Origin: Acetobacteraceae bacterium
GTDB taxonomy: Bacteria; Pseudomonadota; Alphaproteobacteria; Acetobacterales; Acetobacteraceae
Length of the DNA stretch: 27,100 bases
Reading direction: 5' to 3'
Assembly: GCA_027489135.1 (NCBI GenBank)
Contig: JAIYAI010000329.1
Span: 1-27,100, forward strand
The notes under the pieces are model-generated. The model made no database searches and had not been told where the DNA came from. It was given only the letters and a program-made list of their open reading frames with translations. This document shows, in pieces, positions 25,601-27,100 of this stretch; positions within the stretch are counted from its first letter, which is position 1; every line of letters begins with the position of its first letter. A program made the position numbers and the translations under genes.

Positions 25601-27100
25601 TCGCCGCGGTGGCGACGCCGGTGGGCCCGATCCGGCCGGCATTGTGCGAGACGAAGAGCAGCCCGGCCAGCGCCGTGCCCCCTCGCCCGAAGGTCAGGCT
25701 GTCGATGGGGCTGTCGAAGCGGAGCTGTGTGACCGCGCGCTGGCGCTCGTCGAAGCGCACCACCTGCGCGCGATCCGGCAGTGTCACCGCCCAGACGCTG
25801 CCGTCATTGGCGACGGCTATGGAGTTGACCCGCAGGTTCTCGTCGCGACTCCATTGCGTGAAGACATGGGTCAGCGGATCGAAGGTGGAGATGCCCTTCG
25901 GCGTGCTGACATAGATCGTGCCAGAGAGCGGATCGACCGCGATGGCGTTGGTGATCGACTCCCCGTAGCGCGCGATGATGCCGCCCGTCACGGGATCGAG
26001 CCGCAGCAGCGGCCCACCCGCCGTGGTCGCCCAGAGCTGGCCGAGCCGGTCCATCGCCATGTTGACAATCGGCTGGTCGAGCGTGACCAGACGCGTCGCC
26101 GTCTCCGCCCCGCCGGCGGGGACGCGATAGAGCGTGCCGCGGTTGGCGCCGCCGGCGACCAGGAAACTGCCATCCGCCATTTCCAGGATCGCCTGCGGGC
26201 CGATCCCGGCCTCGCTCTGGCCGATGCCGCTGGCGAAGCGCTCGCCGACGAAGGGCGCGAGCACGGTCTCGAACTCGCTGACGCGCGTGACCGGCGCCGC
26301 GCTCGGGATCGCTTGCTGCGCCGCGAGGAAGAGGGCGTTGGTCGAGGGCGCCTGCGCCGGCGGCGGCGGCTGGCCGTAGTTGGGCGCCGTCGTGCTGCCG
26401 GTATCCGGCGTGGTGCCGAGGTTCGGGCCGGCACCGTCGGTCGGCACCTGCGCCGTCACCGTCGCCGGCGTTTCCCGGTTGCCGGCATTGTCCGTGGCAA
26501 GGGCCAAGAACTCGTATGTGTGGCCGGCGCTGCCGGTGAAGACCAGGCTGCCGCTCGCGTCGGTGAGCTGCCGCTGCCAGATCGTCCAGTTGCCGCCATC
26601 GGTCGAGACATAGATCGTGACGTGCCTGAAGCCCGATCCGCCGGTGTCGTCCGTCGCGGCATAGGTGACGGAATAGGTGTCGGACGTGCCGACGCGATTC
26701 GCGGTGAGGCGCGTGGTCGGGGCGACCGCATCGACCACTTGCACGAGCGTCTGCGTGTCTTCCGGCGGCTGCGTATCGTACAGCACGGCGGCGAGAGCCG
26801 AGACCTGCGTCCCGGTGGCGATGTCGGGCTTGAGCTGCACGCTCCAGCTCACGAAGCCGGCGCCCTTGCCCTGTGCGTCGTTCGGCAGCAGCAGACCGCG
26901 GGTCTGGTCCGCCAGCACCTCGCCGGTCAGCGGGTCGATCGCCTGGATCACCCACTTTGCGGCAGCAGGCTTCTGGAAGAGGTCGATGCCCGCGGAGACG
27001 CGCAGCACGAAGCCCCGCGTCGCGGTGAAGTCGATGTCCTGGGTGAAGGCGGAGACGCCGGCGGGCACATCGATGCTGATGTCGCCGATGCGGATGTCGC
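16638..27100 (-). CDS. Giant multidomain surface protein, part 1 (5' end outside the window)
   Basis: The frame is open from the right edge (3,486 codons). The GTG at 27066-27068 is not taken as start, because coding continues upstream of it. Approximate domains from N to C, by base position: Ig/FN3-like 26760-26480, Pro-rich linker 26440-26330, NHL/Vgb-type beta-propeller 26250-25470, Big_5-like 25460-25130, CARDB-like 25110-24800, nine He_PIG-type Ig modules 24790-22200, two Ig-like 22190-21600, RHS/YD 21600-20880, dockerin-like 20455-20310, cadherin-like 20280-20020, Big-type 19990-19490, ZU5-like 19470-19080, a hydrophobic segment 18960-18830, IPT/TIG-like 18720-18380, a YVTN-type propeller 18350-17090, and the first half of an FN3-like domain. 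It is a secreted scaffold or adhesin by composition. No signal peptide can be seen because the start is missing. It probably forms one protein with the next ORF. Confidence 0.88.
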   Translation of the reverse strand, partial: DIRIGDISIDVPAGVSAFTQDIDFTATRGFVLRVSAGIDLFQKPAAAKWVIQAIDPLTGEVLADQTRGLLLPNDAQGKGAGFVSWSVQLKPDIATGTQVSALAAVLYDTQPPEDTQTLVQVVDAVAPTTRLTANRVGTSDTYSVTYAATDDTGGSGFRHVTIYVSTDGGNWTIWQRQLTDASGSLVFTGSAGHTYEFLALATDNAGNRETPATVTAQVPTDGAGPNLGTTPDTGSTTAPNYGQPPPPAQAPSTNALFLAAQQAIPSAAPVTRVSEFETVLAPFVGERFASGIGQSEAGIGPQAILEMADGSFLVAGGANRGTLYRVPAGGAETATRLVTLDQPIVNMAMDRLGQLWATTAGGPLLRLDPVTGGIIARYGESITNAIAVDPLSGTIYVSTPKGISTFDPLTHVFTQWSRDENLRVNSIAVANDGSVWAVTLPDRAQVVRFDERQRAVTQLRFDSPIDSLTFGRGGTALAGLLFVSHNAGRIGPTGVATAASDLTMVDVATLRQVTLATGGSRGGVIVATSDGRVLLSQTNQVDRISPAFAPVVTATNPPDGAVVPLPLPFIAVTFAEEMATDPAVAGNVLDPKQYTLVGAAVGTLTPQTVIYDAARRTVLLSFGNLLADSYTLTVGRVVSLYGVAMPAPYVTHFRGLADLAGSIAVAVTDTRLDRSTGTISYDLALTNIGTDPIRLPAVLVLDPNAGSTGLPRGISGQTDDGRYLIDLSAYLPASGILAPGATVRGTTVTITTANGGRGDFTIGISAASVANQPPVFTSTAPTTTAVGAAFTYQAVATSPTNRTLFYHLLSGPAGLTVDSRTGLVTWQVGAGAAATTPVALQVFDDRGASAIQRFVLRVAGGSEAPRFVNLAAEVTGREGTAIQFSVGATSPSGAALLVTADNLPPGSTFDPATRIFTWTPGYTSAGTYPQARFTVTDGTLSTTQQVTFRIAEAPQPVTLAPIAAQTLSAGQRVVILPQVTATPGAALTFSADELPFGAALDATTGRFTWTPMYDKEGTYRFNLSVTDGTTTATRPVDLTVLYANTPPVFVQDGGYQVYNGQALGVLVFAFDPNNPNYVPPIRDAAGVLVPQTDILPTVAVAPIDPLPEGATFDRDTLQLVWTPRFGQIGEHVFRFRATQVAGFTGLALSTEVSIPVTVLALVQPPVIAPVANFSIAAGATGGFDVSATDPQGRPLTLSLENDSQGLPVPGYITLVDNGNGTGRVSVAPVPGNRGNVTINLIARSAADANGPARAARASFVVTVSSLNEPPTLAPLADIVAGPDTALELPVLAGDPDQGPLRYAVSGFGGASIVETAVYGRPQLVLVAEGAAPGDYTVTVTVTDDGNAGATTPLSTSQSFVLRVRATNTAPLLAPVGAQEAAEGAAFALQLAAEDAEEDGVSYTATGLPNGATLDLRSGLLRWTPAYGQAGTYSITLTATDGQLSSSETIRLTVARTTLAPLFVPVASQTARQGIEFFATVQAVSPTGDPVSLSAVSIPEGATFDPATGLFDWFPGFDQDGLFTATFAATNPFGQSAEMSFTILVQKVARPPVLQASDRNFVIGREASFALGATSPDADAVLRYSAKDLPDGATLDPVTGIVTWTPGPGQAGTFTPTFFVTDGLLTTAQTLVFRAALSLPAPNVRIDVTPSFPGVPGQPVIVQPVAGGLADIVSIRLFRDGVEVPLDALGRATVTPTAPGKITLRAVAVTADGATGEAIFTLKTRDPAATAAPVVGFAAATQGAYVTDLTAIAGSVVDGNLDGWVLEIAAGVGSAIGTYRVLATGDAAISGTLTRLDPAALQAGFYTLRLTATNISGLVSSVQTAIEVDPASTAGTYRRQVTDLVLALGGVNFSLRRDYASGAGTEGLFGPGWSLNPFDVALQVNVPTTGLEALGLYGAFSDGTRLYLTRPDGVRTGFSFAPTAETLGGLTLYHPAWRADDSAAGWTLAPLSDATLVKIGNRYYDSATGAPYNPAAIEGASYRLTAPDGTAYIIDPAIGITRIVTAQGALVVSASGVTGPDGSTLTFLRDAAGRIARAQAPDGSAVIYAYDAAGRLVQARNLSAGTSELYAYDAEDRLIAAVAGGGAGRSITYGTAADGRATVTDAPIRADLGVAAQFTAATRTDSLAAGAREIYTFSLRPSELATAPAGTVILRVALRALDGQALDAPVIDGVAASAVERDGDALVALFAIDHADLFRLHVGGGAGRFTLALSFAGDINLDARVDGSDTVLQAAGGAGTDIDGDGQVDLTDRDLLAANYGVRANTGPVLPATTPEFKTHVDLTTAIALTDLAADPDGDLLSFRILGAQGGTAAITPDGRMLLFTPASGLAGAASVTIEADDGFIRSGPGTVRITISDAALTHIDFDQLRILFSGAGASAAVKVYADFEDQQDVLVPLSYVNARVENTAVARLSPDGLLTAQGNGATVLRAERGSIAAATVVAVGEPTNARQTIASLLNINPYPETVTLLPQGATRSIITRLGTTQDSFVQPGEGITFVSMNSAIASVDANGLITAHAPGTVDIKVLWTWGEGVVRVQVKEATVGSSAVVGQEGGILRTQDGIAVAFGQGQLASDSTVRITRIAEDALPLPMVGGSTGAFEFAGAFSLDIDGSALTGAVQMALPVAGTASPGDKVYFFQRVSLNTGPNGTMQDWWAVIDSGVVGADGIARTASPPYFGYQKTEPLVSFPGLTYRGDVLVARAAMPTNDWSVDLGLEAALAYITIPLMGLAAIVPGGAVAVAAIAISTAVAPIVNNIVKLESWRVTSDLDISRFEIPIEFDPTRVLQPSHMTPTLPTLASPTKLKPLITAVTPEPQADGSVLLTISATGIGLNNTAEVIFQFGGREYAAIVAPADISFTPDPGNADPRAGTTTWKHVAVPDGVLLGLSGIVVRAQVGKVKFDNPSTSPVATIANKGNYVFTGDVRGQKLEVIGREPNTPADANKVLKTIDLSGFPNAIEVSKDLSRVFVATSGGIDIIDGFTFRRYGRIDVGGDGNVTALALSPDGMRLYAAVTGRVLAYDVNPGNYKFAYDPAKPLPYTKTVIDLGGVPNPTGYIAAMAMNSDGTRLFVASPGSRFFGNGATSIVAGARVHGVVAIVNVDPDDKPTDPKDNRQRWNQVIGRVDGGLEPWKVVASTTDPKRVAFTSRGDLRAGFHTITITNDDPRNFRVIVNRAGSDNASGQPISMVLNKEPIGTAYIGLRTSDGAQFGETPVPINGQKVDLDIRNATGIAILPDLTYAFVADWNFPRFYYENAQLATDNENLHDIGAKIGIIRDPFGLKGKPQLIASTTPIPLAFADDLVLNGDGTKLFASYRGVGNILVFNVRDLIAQATREGLALDRYAVDDPIRNPAPGLTINLAGIDVPKLTRGLAAQQVKSIELISPLEEVDVHAATPELLRFRFEVDIAALGLQQGYDPVADEPTIEPYHADLYVSALLPGEGLWPNDPEHQRSNIDLSLLGVSGVGTGIGAQEQEPGLDLPDANPNRIYT
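17090..18350 (-). other. YVTN/lactonase-like beta-propeller
   Basis: Repeated blades of the form 'SxDxxRVFVATSGGIDIID', 'ALSPDGMRLYAAVTGRVLAYD' and 'MAMNSDGTRLFVASPG' identify a surface-protein-type propeller. It differs from the first propeller (25470-26250), whose blades look like NHL/Vgb streptogramin-lyase repeats ('LWATTAGGPLLRLDPVTG'). The role is probably protein or glycan binding. Confidence 0.7.
20310..20455 (-). other. Dockerin-like double calcium-loop segment
   Basis: The segment holds two EF-hand-like loops: GDINLDARVDGSDTVL and TDIDGDGQVDLTDRDLL, followed by AANYG. The spacing and the Asp/Asn pattern (DxNxDxxVxxxD, DxDxDGxVDxxD) match type I dockerins. It is preceded by a beta-rich module. 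A dockerin inside the chain rather than at its end is unusual and suggests an intramolecular clamp or a docking point for cohesin-bearing partners. Confidence 0.75.
20880..21600 (-). other. Short RHS/YD-repeat segment
   Basis: An RHS-leader-like stretch (GVNFSLRRDYASG...FGPGWSLNPF) is followed by a few YD repeats (FLRDAAGRIARAQ, YAYDAAGRLVQAR, YAYDAEDRLIAAV). There are too few repeats to build the large shell of RHS toxins, and no DPxG core motif or toxin tip follows. The chain continues into other domains, so it acts as a structural module here. Confidence 0.7.
22200..24790 (-). repeat. About nine He_PIG-type Ig-like modules in tandem
   Basis: Modules of about 85-120 residues open with PPVF/APLL/PPVL and carry LPxGATxDPxTGxxxWTP near the centre, then a closing GTYxxxxxVTDG. 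Nine can be counted. Modules 5 and 6 lack the central WTP motif and are more diverged. They form an extended stalk. Unlike the tandem-95 array, the copies are well diverged, so this stalk is older. Confidence 0.75.

Noticed and set aside
7863..27100. RTX-type type I secretion substrate
   Set aside because: No GGxGxDxxx nonapeptide repeats were seen, and the C-terminus (ARARLLGGEAA) does not look like a type I secretion signal.

Overview
The window is very GC-rich with strong G/C third-position bias. Gene content and protein style (RND-type adaptor, M50-HlyD fusion, giant cadherin/Ig-type proteins) fit a free-living alphaproteobacterium, possibly of the Rhodospirillales/Acetobacteraceae. That placement is inference; no taxonomic marker is present.

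Layout. 1-895 (minus) is the 5' part of a tyrosine-recombinase gene of visibly lower GC. It is followed at 970-1018 by the 3' part of a tRNA-Thr(TGT) gene. Together they mark the right end of an integrative element that extends leftward out of the window. From 1020 to the right edge lies one functional block. It holds a small periplasmic adaptor (minus, 1020-1814), a divergent short SecA-like ATPase (plus, 1862-3802), and a tightly packed minus-strand operon transcribed from beyond 27100. The operon runs: giant surface protein part 1 (16638 to beyond 27100), giant part 2 (7863-16610), a GAF-GAF-TM-HlyD protein (5997-7859) and a PqqD-like/M50 peptidase/HlyD fusion (3815-5977). Operon gaps are 27, 3 and 19 bases between stop and next start. 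No stretch over 300 bases lacks a gene.

The two giant ORFs are in the same frame, separated only by one TAG codon (16638-16640) and nine sense codons. The TAG falls inside what looks like one fibronectin-III-like domain. Read through, the product would be at least 6,411 residues and still lack its N-terminus. It carries two beta-propellers, about nine He_PIG-like Ig modules, an RHS/YD segment, a dockerin-like double Ca-loop, Big/ZU5/IPT-like domains, an alpha/beta hydrolase with a helical insertion, a matrixin-like metalloprotease site, seven cadherin-like 'tandem-95' repeats, a VWD domain and two cohesin-like domains.

Working model (inference): this is a dedicated export or surface-display system. 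The SecA-like motor, two membrane-anchored HlyD-type proteins and a soluble periplasmic adaptor would export or process the giant protein. No ABC transporter ATPase, TolC-type channel or RTX repeats are visible, so it is not an ordinary type I secretion locus as seen here.
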